The notes beneath the pieces are model-generated. The model saw only the letters and a program-made list of their open reading frames with translations. It searched no databases and was not told the DNA's origin. The position numbers and the translations under genes were made by a program. From Hypomyces perniciosus (taxonomy: Eukaryota; Ascomycota; Sordariomycetes; Hypocreales; Hypocreaceae): a stretch of 64,000 nt of DNA. Below are positions 42,435 to 53,809 of this stretch, piece by piece. The stretch covers positions 558,001 to 622,000 of the forward strand of contig SPDT01000002.1 of assembly GCA_008477525.1 (NCBI GenBank), read 5' to 3'. The first letter of the stretch is position 1, and each line of letters begins with the position of its first letter.

Positions 42435-44923
42435 CGTATGTCGAGGTGCTCCGTAGAGGGAGAACAATATTCCAAGACTCAGCTAGTACCTGGTAGGTCA
42501 ACCTGATACAGAGGAAGCGAGAAGAAAGGCGGCAGACGCAGACGGGAAGAGAGGGAGAGATCGATCGCCCGCTCGAAAATCACAACACCATGGGGGGGGC
42601 AGGAACAAGAGAGCGAGGGAGAGGAGAGCGGCCAGCGCATCTCGGCAGCCATGCTCCAACTTTATGTATAAACGCGTCCCAAAGCGGTCCCAACAGGCTC
42701 GAACCATCAACTTTGCAGCTTATCAGCTTCGGTCCGCGTATGGAGACGGTCACATTGTGACCCATAATCGGCCCCATCGGGCGGTGTATAGTCTAGTCTG
42801 ATGTAAAAATTTTGAAGCCCCCAGTCAATCCTATCCTATGTGCCCGCAAAAAGGTTAAATACGGAGGATCGAGAGTCCGGGAAAAGCTCGCGTTGCATTG
42901 TAGGAAAATCAGGCAGGGGGGCGAAGGCGTCTCCGAGAGGGGAACCATGGAGGGGGGTTAGTGAGAGTAGTGTTGCATTGCAAGGTTCGTCCATTTTCTC
43001 TCCGATAGCCATGGCGACGATCCATGATGATGACAATGACGACGATACTCTGATAATAGTAGTGCTAGCAGTAGTAGCAGTAGAGGTTGACGAGGTTCCG
43101 AAATGGACGGAAACACGCTCGGCGCCGAAGAACATTCGCCGCGTTTTCTAGCGGCCCTAGGCTTCCCCTAGGCCTCTCTAGGTGTCTCTAGCAGGGATAA
43201 ATGCCGCGAACGCCCTCTATGCCCGACCAATCGGCGCTGCGCATCGGCCTCTAAAATGGGACTGCAGGCACACGGAAATTTTCTCTTGGCCACCAAGACT
43301 CAAAGGTTTTCCTTGGTGGTAAATTTTTATTTTTTTTCTCTTACTATCTATCTCATTTGAAATCCAATCCTTCCCGCGTTATGGCGTTTCCGATGACGCT
43401 CAGACATTTAAGACTGTTAGTACATAACTACTACGAGCTCCGAGTAGTAATAGTAGTATTAGTAATGGTTCGGAAGAGGCGTGACAATCTGCCGTCCCGG
43501 TCAGCACTTTGATGGCTCGCTTGTTTTTATGGCTCCCGCTTCAGCTTCTCGCATGGATGATATACTCGTATTAATCGCAATCCAATACTCTGTACTCCGT
43601 ACGTACTACCACTTATTATGGCCCGATCGTTGCCGCGCTGGGTCAATGCGATGTGACGCGCCACAGCCGATAATCCCACCACTTACATACGTACTACTAC
43701 AAAGTAGCACTCCGTATTATCTCCGGCTCCAGTCATTACGTACTGAGAGCTCTCTTGGCCCTCTCTACCCCATGGGCAATTTCTCCTCCCACAGGCCTCC
43801 ATGTCCTTTATATCCGTCTGCTTAAATGCGGGAGAGTTGCATCCGAGTGGATTGCCGAAGGATCTGTCATTAACTGTTCAACAACATCATGCTGGATATC
43901 GACCCGCTGCAGCGCTTTTTCATCGATACGAGCAAGACCGATAACAGCCGAACATGTCCGTGGGGTGATGGCCCCATTGATTGGTAAGAGCCTAACAGCC
44001 TAACCTGTGCCTAGAGCGAAGCCGGAATCCTTCATGGATACGTTACTATTCAACATCTCGCGCCCTCCGAGGTTGAGACAGCCCTCTCGGTTCATTTGTA
44101 ATTATTAGTACAGTGGCAGCTGGAGTCAGCGAGGCCGGCCAAGACTGAGTCATCTCCGATTTCGACATGCTCAGAATGAAGTCCTCGGTCCGGTGAAATC
44201 CATGGCTCGTGAATCATTACGCATATGTGAGGACGAATGTATGTGCGTTGCCTGCTTAAAACAACTACTCACTGCAGTCTCTCATCTAGACGTCCATCAG
44301 CAAACCTCAGCGTCGCGTGATGATCTATCATATCTGCGCTCGATTTGATCTATTCCACTGCAAATGCTGCTATGGAGACCCCTCCCTGGGATTATGCCCA
44401 CAAAAGGGATAACGCTAATATTGAGTCATCCATGTATCGCCCCACACTTCATCCTCAAGACTTTGCCGTACAGACCATGATGATTGAGAGTCGTGATGAA
44501 GATTTGCCAGAAATTAAACCGATTTTTGACGGGGATGGGGCGGGTAGTATACCTGCAATACGGACAGATCCTAGGATTGATATAACGGTGAAGCTATCTC
44601 TAGATGAGCATATCTTGCCATCAGCCAGCACTAGCAAGGAAGAGATGATGCCGTCTAGCTTAGGGAAGCTCAAGAGCTGTCTAGTCAATAATGGCAACAG
44701 ATATTACCCTCAATTCAGCTGAACATCAATGTCTTGTCTATTACACCAACACATTCGCATCGCAACTGCTACTAGCTTACGTAGTATAGTGTCAGCTGAC
44801 TGTCAGCAGCCAGGGTAATCTCCAACGTCCAATATCTGACAATGAGCCTTTTGCTAATACCAGATCCTGTACTCCGTATTCTATGAGCTTATGCTTTTAG
44901 CACAGTTCAATACCGATGGTCTT
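42435..44923. other. long intergenic region
   Basis: About 2.5 kb with the permease promoter at its left. It contains a repeated CCTAGG-type segment at 43155-43190, a cluster of TAC/GTA-rich short repeats at 43420-43740, and TACTCCGTA nonamers at 43593 and 44870. A 118-codon frame from ATG 44371 to 44722 (acidic, no domain) is not convincing as a gene. Confidence 0.4.
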
Positions 44924-44929
44924 CTAAAC

Positions 44930-45041
44930 CCATCGAACGCCTGTACTCTTTAACTTAAGCCCAGCGAATTTCTTGAAAAGTAACTTAATACCAGCTCTAT
45001 AGCTCTTCCTAGCAGCAGAGCCAAGCAGAGTTCGACCAACT
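44930..45041 (-). pseudogene. out-of-frame ankyrin repeat remnant after the NLR stop
   Basis: Just past the NLR stop, another reading frame gives RVGRTLLGSAARKSYRAGIK and LLFKKFAGLKLKS, which is a diverged ankyrin unit (compare GRTALSWAAENGHKAVVKLLLENGAELELK). It shows that the repeat array once extended at least one unit further and that a small indel around GATAGATAGA (about 45035-45045) now ends it. Confidence 0.65.
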
Positions 45042-48000
45042 CTATCTATCCTTCAACTCAAGCTCGGCGCCGTTCTCAAGAAGCAACTTGACAACAGCTT
45101 TGTGACCGTTCTCAGCAGCCCAGCTCAATGCAGTCCGACCATAGTTATCCTTTGACTCAAGCTCGGCGCCGTTCTCAAGAAGCAGCTTGACAACAGTTTC
45201 ATGACCCTTCTCAGCAGCCCAGATAAGTGCAGTCTGATTATATTCATCCTTTGACTCAAGCTCGGCGCCGTTCTTAAGAAGCAGCCTAACAACAGCTTCA
45301 TAGCCGCTCTTAGCAGCCCAGATAAGTGCAGTCTGATTATAGTTATCCTTTGACTCAAGCTTGGCGCCGTTCTCAAGAAGCAGCTTGACAACAGCTTCAT
45401 GACCGTTCTTAGCAGCCCGGATAAGTGCAGTCTGCTTATATTCATCCTTTGACTCAAGCTCGGCGCTATTCTCAAGAAGCAGCTTGACAACAGCTTTATG
45501 GCCGCTCTCAGCAGCCCAGATAAGTGCGGTTCGACTATATCCTCTATCCTCTGACTCAAGCTCGGCGCCGTTCTTAAGAAGCAGCCTAACAACAGCTTCA
45601 TAGCCGCCCTTAGCAGCCTGTATAAGTGCAGTCTGATTATATTCATCCTTTGACTCAAGTTCGGCGCTATTCTCAAGAAGCAGCTTGACAACAGCTTCAT
45701 GACCCTTCTCAGCAGCCCAGATAAGTGCAGTCCGATTATATTCATCCTTTGACTCAAGCTCGGCGCCGTTCTTAAGAAGCAGCCTAACAACAGCTTCATG
45801 GCCGCTCTCAGCAGCCCAGATAAGTGCAGTCTGATTATCACTGTCTTTGGCGTCGACATCATGAGTGGAAAGTAGCTGGCTCACTACTCCACCACCAACT
45901 CCAAAGTATGCTGCTAAGTGCAGTCCGGTCATATTCCTTGGAAAGCGTTGACTGGACCAGGAAGGAGTGAGCAGCACTTGACTTGACGCCTCGACTTTAG
46001 TCTGACTGTTAAGGAAATCGATGATCTTCGTGTCTTCTAAACTTCCAATTCGGCGAGCATGGTGTCCCCATTCTTTTGCTGCGTAGTGATAGAGTGGTTT
46101 TAACTTCAGTCGCTCCTCGAACTCCTCATCAGATCGAGAATGCCCGATCTCAAAGGTATCAAACGAGAGATATGTGATGCATTTTTCTGTGATGTTGTAT
46201 TCTGCATCTGGGAACCAGCGAGACTGCGTTAGCTCAAAGTATTCCTGTGTTGTATAGTGGACTAATCGAACGATGTTGCTCTCTGTATCGACCATAACCA
46301 GGCCAGCACATACTGAGACCACCTGGCTGATATGTGACAGGTTTTCTTTATCAAATTCAGACTTTCCAACTTCCACTGCAAGCGCATGTAGAAGTTCGGT
46401 GGTTGTCAGTGGTCTCTTTGCACATATAATCCACGACAACGCTTCTTTAGCTAGTTCAGTTTCGTCTTTCGACTGGCCGTGTATTCGCCCCATTGCGTTT
46501 TCGTACGCTTCGTTGTACAAATCATCGGCGGTGCCTACACCCGGCAGCATTTCACGGAGAGCCTTAGCCGACTTCTTTCCTTTGAGAGAGTCCAAGTAAA
46601 GTTTCGCGAGGAGGAACCTATTAATAGAGCGACGTTAGTTTATAGCTTCGTGAAAATCCAGGAAGTCTTAACGTACATTCCATCAACCGCTGTCGCGATT
46701 TTAGTTTTGATTTCTTGTTGAAGGTCAGATCGCTCTGCAACGAAAGCAGGGAGCTGATCCATTTGGTTCTCCAAATAGGCCAGTACATCGCCTTTTTGAG
46801 CTCGGATCCCCAAAGTTGTGTATCCCTGAAATTTCTTAACAATTCCCTCGATTTCCAAAATAGGTCTTGAGATTGCAAGGATTCTAGTGTTGGACTTTTC
46901 CTGAAGCCTACGAAGTTCCACCAAGAACTTCGTCCAGGAGGTATCAGTTGCTCGGTATTCATCGAGTGCATCCAAGACTATAAGGACTTTGGAGAATGAA
47001 CCAGCCACCGAATAGAGCATCGTTACAATTTCCTCAAGTGACGGTCGAGTCTTGTCGCGTTTGTGCTTGTCATAAAGCGATTTCAAGGCGGTTGGTAGTG
47101 AAGGGAGACGTCGAGCGAGTTGCTTTGCTAGACTAGCAAGTAACAGATCAGCTCTCTGGGCATTCTCTCCCTTGTAAGTGCAGTAAATATATGCGATCCC
47201 GATTTGTGAGTCGTCTCCGAATCTTGTTTTCAAGTCGTCTATTACCACTGACGCTATAATTGTTTTCCCTGCTCCTGGCATGCCTGGGCAGAATAACGTG
47301 GCTTGGTGTGTTGAGCTAATCCAGTCTTGATATTGAGGGGAGTTGAGAAACCACTTCCCAGTTCCAGGCTGTCGTGCACTGAAAACGTCGCTATGCTTCG
47401 GACCGTAGTTGATCGTTGTAAGCCACTCAAGGACCTCAATATCCTCTTTGTTGGCTACATCAGCCTTGATCATTTTCACATCTGCCGCAGTGGTAGATAC
47501 AGTGTCTTGAACTATACATTGTATTAGCGTTGTTATCAAAAGTAGAAGAACGAGCATTGGTGACTTACTTTCAGAGATAATCTCACTGATTTTCTTCTCT
47601 GCCTCAACCTGACTAGGGGTTATCCGGCTGAGAAGACCTTTGGCATATGCAGCGGCCACCATTGCTGCATATCCTTGCCATTGCTTGTTCTTATGCGAGT
47701 CTGCATAGTCGCAAATACCGCGAATGACTAGACAGGGGAAGTTGTTCATCAGCCCTGCAGCCTCCATTTCGAAACAAAGTATGTTTCTAGCATTGGCGAG
47801 TTCATCACGAATTCCAGCGTCTTTCATCAATTGGTTGGCCGATGCAATGACCCCGTAGTGAATTGCCGGATTGTCCTGGTCTTTTGTGCGCTCCGTCCGT
47901 ACAATAAGTCGGTCCTCACTATCGCCACAGATAGCAGCACAGTCTGTGGCCTCACCCGAATGAACGACCTCACTTCGATAGAGCCGGTCACTGCTGGGGT

Positions 48001-48556
48001 CTGGCCTCTGGTAAGTCTCCTTCAGCCTCGTGTTGGATGTAAGAACGCCGGAGATAGTCTCGTTGATCTTGTGACCTTTGCGTTGATAGAAAGCCCTTAG
48101 CTTGGCCACGGCAATACCTAAGAGATCAGGCGGCGTGTTTAGGAACCCTGTCTGGAGGAAGCCTTGGCCTTGGATGGCTTTTCCATAGTCATACTGGAAG
48201 ACACCACCAGTGCCGTTTCCAGGTTCACTGACCACAACATCGCCGAGGCGTATATCATTCTTCTTGCTCGGTGCTCCACCACCAATCCCAACCATCAAGC
48301 CGATCCTAAGGTTGGGGAAAGTACGCTGCATATTGTTTGCAACTGTCGCTGCAGACACTAGGCCATATTTTCCGTTAGGCAAAGTGGCTATGGCAATGTT
48401 ATGTTTCCCCATCCTGCCCAGAGTATATGCATTACTGTCGTTGGGATCGTTGTCCTCGAGATCCTCGTGCTCCTCGTCAAGAAATTCCTGCGCGGCGACA
48501 AGTTCAGGCATAATAGCGCAAATCCATCCCACCGTGTAATTCGCAGGATCCGACAT
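45042..48556 (-). CDS. PNP-NACHT-ankyrin NLR-like (STAND) protein
   Basis: 1132 aa from exons 48556-47569, 47511-46677 and 46617-45042. Introns (GTAAGT...ATAG, GTACGT...ATAG) keep frame. N-terminal purine nucleoside phosphorylase-like domain (about 8-315): LMVGIGGGAP, CFEMEAAGLMNNFPCLVIRG, ICDYADSHKNKQWQGYAA. NACHT-type NTPase next: Walker A GMPGAGKT near residue 408, Walker B VLIVLDALDEY. A helical region with the WICAKRPLTTTELLHALAVE block follows. From about 835 come ankyrin repeats: one or two diverged (NMTGLHLAAYFGVGGG), then eight nearly identical 33-residue units. This is the architecture of fungal NLRs involved in non-self recognition and programmed cell death. Biochemical role here is inference. 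The array ends early through an indel (see the remnant at 44930-45041). Confidence 0.92.
45045..45836. repeat. eight tandem ~99-bp ankyrin-coding repeats
   Basis: Each unit encodes NQTALIWAAESGHEAVVRLL-type sequence with few changes; one unit is 102 bp (extra Gly in EDRGY). Differences cluster at a few positions (R/K before LLL, K/E after it, G/S in NG/NS, E/K/Q/R in WAAx), consistent with recent unit shuffling. Confidence 0.92.
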
Positions 48557-49421
48557 ATCGGAGGTAGATTCTATCGCTTTACTGATGTCTTATAACGATA
48601 AGTTGACGATTTCAGATAGAGTATACGTTCCTCATCGATTGGGAAAGAGTTCTACAGTTCGTGAGAGCCGCAGAAGCGGAGAAGCGGAGAAACGAGCATG
48701 ATCGGGCTGGGATGTCGGGCATTCCGCGATGCCCAGCCAAGCTATCATTGGAGGGTTACATCAGCGCAAGTCGAAGACAAGCGGGTGCCATTCTGGGTGC
48801 ATTGCTCCTATTCGTGCCTCATTCCACGAATATATAACTTGGTATGGGTGGAAACGAGGACTGAGAGCAGAAGTTTAGGGATTTCCAGGAGGTTGAGAGA
48901 TAATGTGGTGCGATGGCCAAGGTAGGCGATAGTATCTTTACCCCATTTTGTAAGCACTTTAAACAGCCATGTATAAGGAGTCAATCTGCAGGTAGTCGAA
49001 TTGAAACACATTAATACTATGGCGTCCCAAAACGTCCGTGGAAGAAATTTGAAAGCAGTATTATTTGTGAATTTTGTAAAAGGCTGCGGTTACTACGAGG
49101 TTGCCGTATCCTCGGTGGTGGAAACACGCGACGATACGTTACCGACTGGTTTCTGACCCAAGGCTGTTGTGATGTTTGTTAACGGGTGGTACATCCCCTC
49201 CCGTTCATTTTGACGTCTATCACCCGTAGTAACATGACAGCGGAGCACCGGTTCCTACCGGCTCGTCTACGGCCCTAGTCTGGATAAAGCATAACTACAG
49301 GGCTCGGCCGTACCGATATATATTCGCCATGCGGTTGGGACAACTCCAACTGGGACTCTATTGCCCGAATAGTTCGCGTTTTTCACCGTTCGTTGTCGGA
49401 AACGTGTCGATTCCTTGCTTC
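48557..49421. other. intergenic
   Basis: This is the NLR promoter and the ARPC4 3' flank. No gene or notable repeat is seen. Confidence 0.4.
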
Positions 49422-50089
49422 TTAATCGAACTAGAAGATTGTCAGTTTAGAGAGTCGTGCCCTCGGGCCGGAGAGAAACCTACCTGTACCAAGAACGTCT
49501 CGGCGACAAATCTCGCTCTCGCATTGAGCTACACCAGGAGTCAGTTGTGTTAAAAGAAAGGATCGAGCATGTACGTACGAAAAGCTTCATCTCGGATATC
49601 TCTTTATCAACTTCCTCCATAAACTCAATAACGAAATCCACCAATTTGTGCTTCAACATTTGTTCCGTGTGGGTATTGGTGATGAGAAAGGAGATGTCGT
49701 AATCTTGGATGGGCTTCCGTCTCAGGATGAAAAAGGATTCAGCTCGTTGGGCCAGGAAACGCGAGAACTTGTATACCAGGATGTCCTCGGTCTCGTCGGC
49801 CTTCTTGACTTTGATGCTAACCCGCACGCTGTTCACGCTCGGCTCGATCAGGACCCGCTCGTCCGTGTTGCGGGCAATGACTAGGTTGTTCAACAGGAGC
49901 TCTGGCGACGTCTTCGCCTCGACTTCGGGGACATTATGGCGTTCCGACACCTGCGAGGCAAAGTCGCTGAGGCACAGGGCAGCTAAGAGGGACGCGCGGA
50001 CCGCGTTTCGGTAGGGCCGTAAGGTCGACTAGTTGGAGTGTCAGCAAATGCTCCACGTGTTGTAAGCGGAGATGGAGGATAGATACCAT
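49422..50089 (-). CDS. ARC19: Arp2/3 complex 20-kDa subunit (ARPC4)
   Basis: Core subunit of the actin-nucleating Arp2/3 complex. Exons: 50089-50087 (the ATG alone), 50028-49579, 49528-49484 and 49430-49422; 168 aa, the usual family length. Sequence is nearly invariant: [95 protein letters not shown], ending FD. The introns (GTATCT...CTAG, GTACGT...GTAG, GTAGGT...CTAG) all leave the frame intact. Two very small coding exons (3 nt and 9 nt) make it easy to misannotate. Confidence 0.95.
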
Positions 50090-50274
50090 GGCTTGGAAAT
50101 GCAGATTGAGGTGGTACAGAGGAACGAAAGGGAATGATGATCACGAAAGCTGAGGGCAGTTGAAGGTGCGGCAGAAATGGATCCGGGTGACGTTCCAGAT
50201 GTGGGGTAAGTTGAGCCATCCTATTCTCGGCCACCCCCTATTCTTAGCAGTCTTTGCTTACTTAAAGGGATGTA

Positions 50275-50400
50275 TGAAATCTAAATAATTATACAATATT
50301 CTAGAAGTCTATAATCAAACATATATATATATATTCTATAAATTTATATTTCTTTATTTCTTTATTTCTTTATTAAGAATATTTTAGTACCACTTCCTGT
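50275..50400. repeat. AT-rich island with (AT)n and (TTTCTTTA)3
   Basis: The sequence contains ATATATATATAT at about 50321-50333 and TTTCTTTATTTCTTTATTTC at about 50350. No coding potential is seen. Confidence 0.7.
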
Positions 50401-51210
50401 GGTGATGAGTGTGATCTGCGGTGTGTAAAGGCCACCCACTGCAATGGTTACTTTACAGTATCCAGATATGGAAAGGATGTCGCGGTCTACTCCGTAGTTC
50501 CACCGCTTTATATTTGCTTCGGTTGTCGGAGGCAATGTGAGATCCTTTGAGCAAGTCCGGTTCTTTCAAGTTCGTCCATGCATGCTCGCACAAGGCGTTA
50601 TCCCATGTACCATATCCGGCCGCCAACAAATCGACGATGCGGAGGAATGCCGGTAACCACCTGGTAGAGGGCAATCTGATGGAGAAGAATACACCAGCAT
50701 CCGTACCTTTCTCCGATACCTTCTTCCCGGTCCCACCTCTTTTCGGCACCGTAGACGACCTATTGGACGAAGTCTACTACTAAAGCTGGCGATACTGTGC
50801 TGTTCAACCGCCGAGGCATTTGGAGCTAGACAGGGCTTCAGTGATTTCGCTAGTGCTACAAGCCAAAGGCGGCAGCTCAGCCACGTTTGGGTGGACCCGA
50901 TGTGCCGATCTGGCCGCCTGGCGCCATGACCTCATCAACTGGTTGGTCCCTCTCAGGTCTCTGAGACCTCTCAGGTGTCTTGGGCCTTCTCGGCAGTGCA
51001 ACAACAGCGCTCGGTAGGGCTCTAAAGGCCTGTGATAACAGCAGCTGTTTGCAGCACAAGCACGGCCAAGCAAACAACAACGCGCTTGCGACCTTGGCCA
51101 AATTTCTTTCAAATTCTTCCCCCTCTCTGCTAATCTTGGCGGTTTTATCTTGTTTGACTCATTGGCTTTTCTGACATTCCGTTCCCATTCCATTGATCTC
51201 TCTCTCTCGC

Positions 51211-51240
51211 TTCCTTTCCTTTCCTTTCCTTTCCTTCTTT
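51211..51240. repeat. (TTTCC)n pyrimidine repeat in the PNS1 leader
   Basis: A run of TTCCTTTCCTTTCC lies about 120 bp before the PNS1 start codon and is typical of fungal core promoters and leaders. Confidence 0.8.
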
Positions 51241-51354
51241 CTGCCTTTTTTTATCTTCCTCTCTGTCAACAACACCAAAACACCATCGTGACTCGTCGTA
51301 TTCAGCGCCTCCGATCTGATCTATCTGATCTGCAGCTAAAATCGATGCGCCGCT

Positions 51355-53240
51355 ATGGCTGAGCCAGACAGCTACAAGCGGGGCGACCCGCAACAGTATA
51401 ATAATAACAACTACGGATACAATGGAGGACAGCAGTATCAGCAATATGGTCAGCAACAGTATGGCCAGCCGCAATATCATCAGCCGTACCAGCAGGTGCA
51501 CCAGCAGGAGTCTGCCTACGGCAATGGCCATGGAGGAGGAGGAGGCTACGATAACAATGGCCATCATGGCGGCTACGACAACAGTCAGGCCATGAACGAT
51601 CATAACCAGCCGCCGCCTGCCTACGGTCCACCTCCTCCGTACAGCTTCAACCCTCCGCAAGGGAACGACGAAAAGTACTCCTTCGACAATGCCTTCAAGC
51701 TCGAGAAACCAAAGTACAATGACCTATGGGCGGGCATTCTGGTAAGCACTCCCGGCGCGCGACCCCTCGATACCCTCAGGTCACTGACGTAGCGATATTG
51801 TAGTTTGTCCTCGTCTTTCTCGGCTACGTCGTCATCTCTGTCATCGCCATCCGTGGCTACGTCGTCATCTCTGTCATCGCCATCCGTGGCTACGTCACAG
51901 GCTCAAGTGGCAGCGGCATCTACCGCGGAACCAACAATTTCTCGCTCAACAGCAACACCATCATCCTGTTCGCCTGCTGCTTGGTGGTCGCTTTCGTCTT
52001 CTCCTACACCTACATCTGGCTTGCGCGCATCTTCCCCAAGCAGTTCATCTGGATCACTGGTATTCTCAATCTCGTCTGGGCTCTGGGTACCGCCATCTTC
52101 TACCTGTACAAGCGATACTGGGCGCCTGGAATAATCTTCCTCATCTTCGCGCTCTTCCTTTGCTTTGCCTTCTGGACATGGATATCGAGGATCCCCTTTT
52201 CAGCACTAATGCTCAAGACGAGCATCAATGTTAGCAAGAATTACGGCCATGTCTATCTTGTTAGTCTGATTGGAGGTCTGATTGCCACCGCGTTGGCTGC
52301 CTGGTTCTCCGTCACCCTGGTGGCCATATACGTAACGTACGAGCCATCTGCAAACAATCCTCGTTGCGGTCCGAATGGAAGCGGGTGCAGCAAAAACACC
52401 ATTATCGGCCTGGTTGTCTACGTCACTTTTGCCATGTACTGGGTCTCTGAATGGCTGAAGAACACCATCCACACCATCATCGCCGGCGTATACGGGTCCT
52501 GGTACTTTTCCCCTCACAACTTCCCCAAGGATGCCACTCGTAGCGCCACGAAGCGGGCTGTCACGTATAGCTTTGGATCCATCTGCTTTGGAAGTCTGCT
52601 GGTTGCTATTATCCAGTTCCTCAAGCAGGTGTGCTCCATCGCGAGGAACCAGGGTGCTGAGGAGGGAGGCGTTGGAGGCTGGATTGCCTTTGCCATTTTC
52701 TGTGTCTTGAGTTGTTTGCTTAGCATGATTGAGTGGGCTGTCGAGTTCATCAATCGCTATGCCTTCTGCCACATTGCACTCTACGGCAAAGCATACATCG
52801 ATGCTGCCAAGGACACTTGGCGAATGGTCAAAGACCGCGGCATTGATGCTCTCGTAAACGTAAGTTCCATTTCCCTTTCTTCTCATCAATGAAATGCGAA
52901 ATGCAGGTATTAACTTTTTTTTTAGGATTGTCTCATTGGACCGGTTCTCTCTTTCGGCGCCCTATTCATCGGCTATGCTTGTGCGCTCCTTGCCTACCTT
53001 TACTTGCTCTTCACCAAGCCCGAATACAACAAAGACGGAGGCTTCACCCCTGTCGTCATGGCTTTTTCGTTCCTCATTGGCTTCCAGATTGCGAACGTCT
53101 TTACCACCCCACTCAGCAGTGGCATTGACACCATTTTCGTCGCTGCTGGATGGGATCCTCAGGTCCTGATCAACGAGCACCCGGAGCTGTATGGCGAAAT
53201 GGTCAGGGTGTATCCCCAGGTGCAGGAGGCGATTCACTAG
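51355..53240 (+). CDS. PNS1: choline transporter-like protein PNS1 (CTL/SLC44 family)
   Basis: 585 aa; exons 51355-51741, 51804-52859 and 52926-53240. The N-terminal about 105 residues are Gln/Tyr/Gly/Pro-rich and probably disordered (NNNNYGYNGGQQYQQYGQQQ). Then comes the CTL fold: a first membrane helix, an extracellular loop, and a helix bundle with KTSINVSKNYGHVYLVSLIG, MYWVSEWLKNTIHTIIAGVY, GSWYF, FINRYAFCHIALYGKAYIDA and the C-terminal FIGYACALLAYLYLLF. These are CTL-family hallmarks. An exact 33-bp direct duplication at 51822-51887 repeats 11 residues of the first helix (GYVVISVIAIR twice). Transport of choline is known for some animal members; for yeast Pns1 it is not established. Confidence 0.92.
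51822..51887. repeat. exact 33-bp tandem duplication in PNS1
   Basis: Copies 51822-51854 and 51855-51887 are identical and in frame, followed by a further partial copy GGCTACGTC. The two copies together code GYVVISVIAIRGYVVISVIA and IR. Confidence 0.93.
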
Positions 53241-53809
53241 CCATGGGCAGTGAAAGGATTGGGTTTATTTGTAATTCGCTGTGGGACTGAAAGGTGTTCT
53301 GATTAGCGCTCTCGGAAGATACGTTTGTTCGGCAAGCTGGATACCACAGTGATGTTTGCCGTTTAGTGCTTGAGGCTTCCAACAAGGGCGGTTCATGCCC
53401 TCTAGTTAACATTTCCTATCAAATAAAAGAATACCACATACACCTTAATACATCTCAATCATTTGCCATCTACTAACTTGTCATGATCAGTTCCATCACC
53501 AGCTAACGCGCTCGAGAGGAGTAGAATGTAATTTCAGATGGCTGTACAATACAACAAATTTGACGATGTTTTGACAACCAAGCATGGCTCAACAAGCCGT
53601 AATCTACAGACAACGCCTAAACATGTATATCTTCTGCCCGAATAGTACCCTATTCCAACGCCCGTTGCAATCTGAAGGCCCAATGCCATCCGCATATGTC
53701 CAACACCGAAAACTGATAGCCATGTCCTCGTCGTCCATCAAATTGTACAAGTCAACATTTCCTAATGTCACCCGAAAAATATCACACAATTCCATACGGA
53801 GTACACCGT
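53241..53809. other. convergent 3' flanks of PNS1 and ATG17
   Basis: No gene is seen. One TACGGAGTA nonamer is at 53795-53803, just past the ATG17 stop. Confidence 0.4.

Larger units (their letters stand above)
50090..51354. promoter_or_regulatory. divergent region between ARPC4 and PNS1
   Basis: It includes an AT-rich island at 50275-50400 with an (AT)n run and three TTTCTTTA units, a TACTCCGTA nonamer at 50488-50496, and a CT-rich leader before PNS1. No gene is seen. Confidence 0.45.

Noticed and set aside
43141..43190. CCTAGG/CTAGG-rich segment
   Set aside because: Noted as a short palindromic cluster but without a second copy or a clear structure; not enough to call a functional site.
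44345..44722. Acidic 118-125-codon frame in the long intergenic region
   Set aside because: The longer version begins at TTG; the ATG version has no domain, no neighbours in frame and no clear promoter. Kept only as a note.
45125..45862. 245-codon open frame on the minus strand with repeated HLSGLLR...CFLRTAPSLSQR units
   Set aside because: It is a shadow of the ankyrin-coding repeats in another frame; the repetition comes from the 99-bp DNA units, and the NLR frame explains the sequence.
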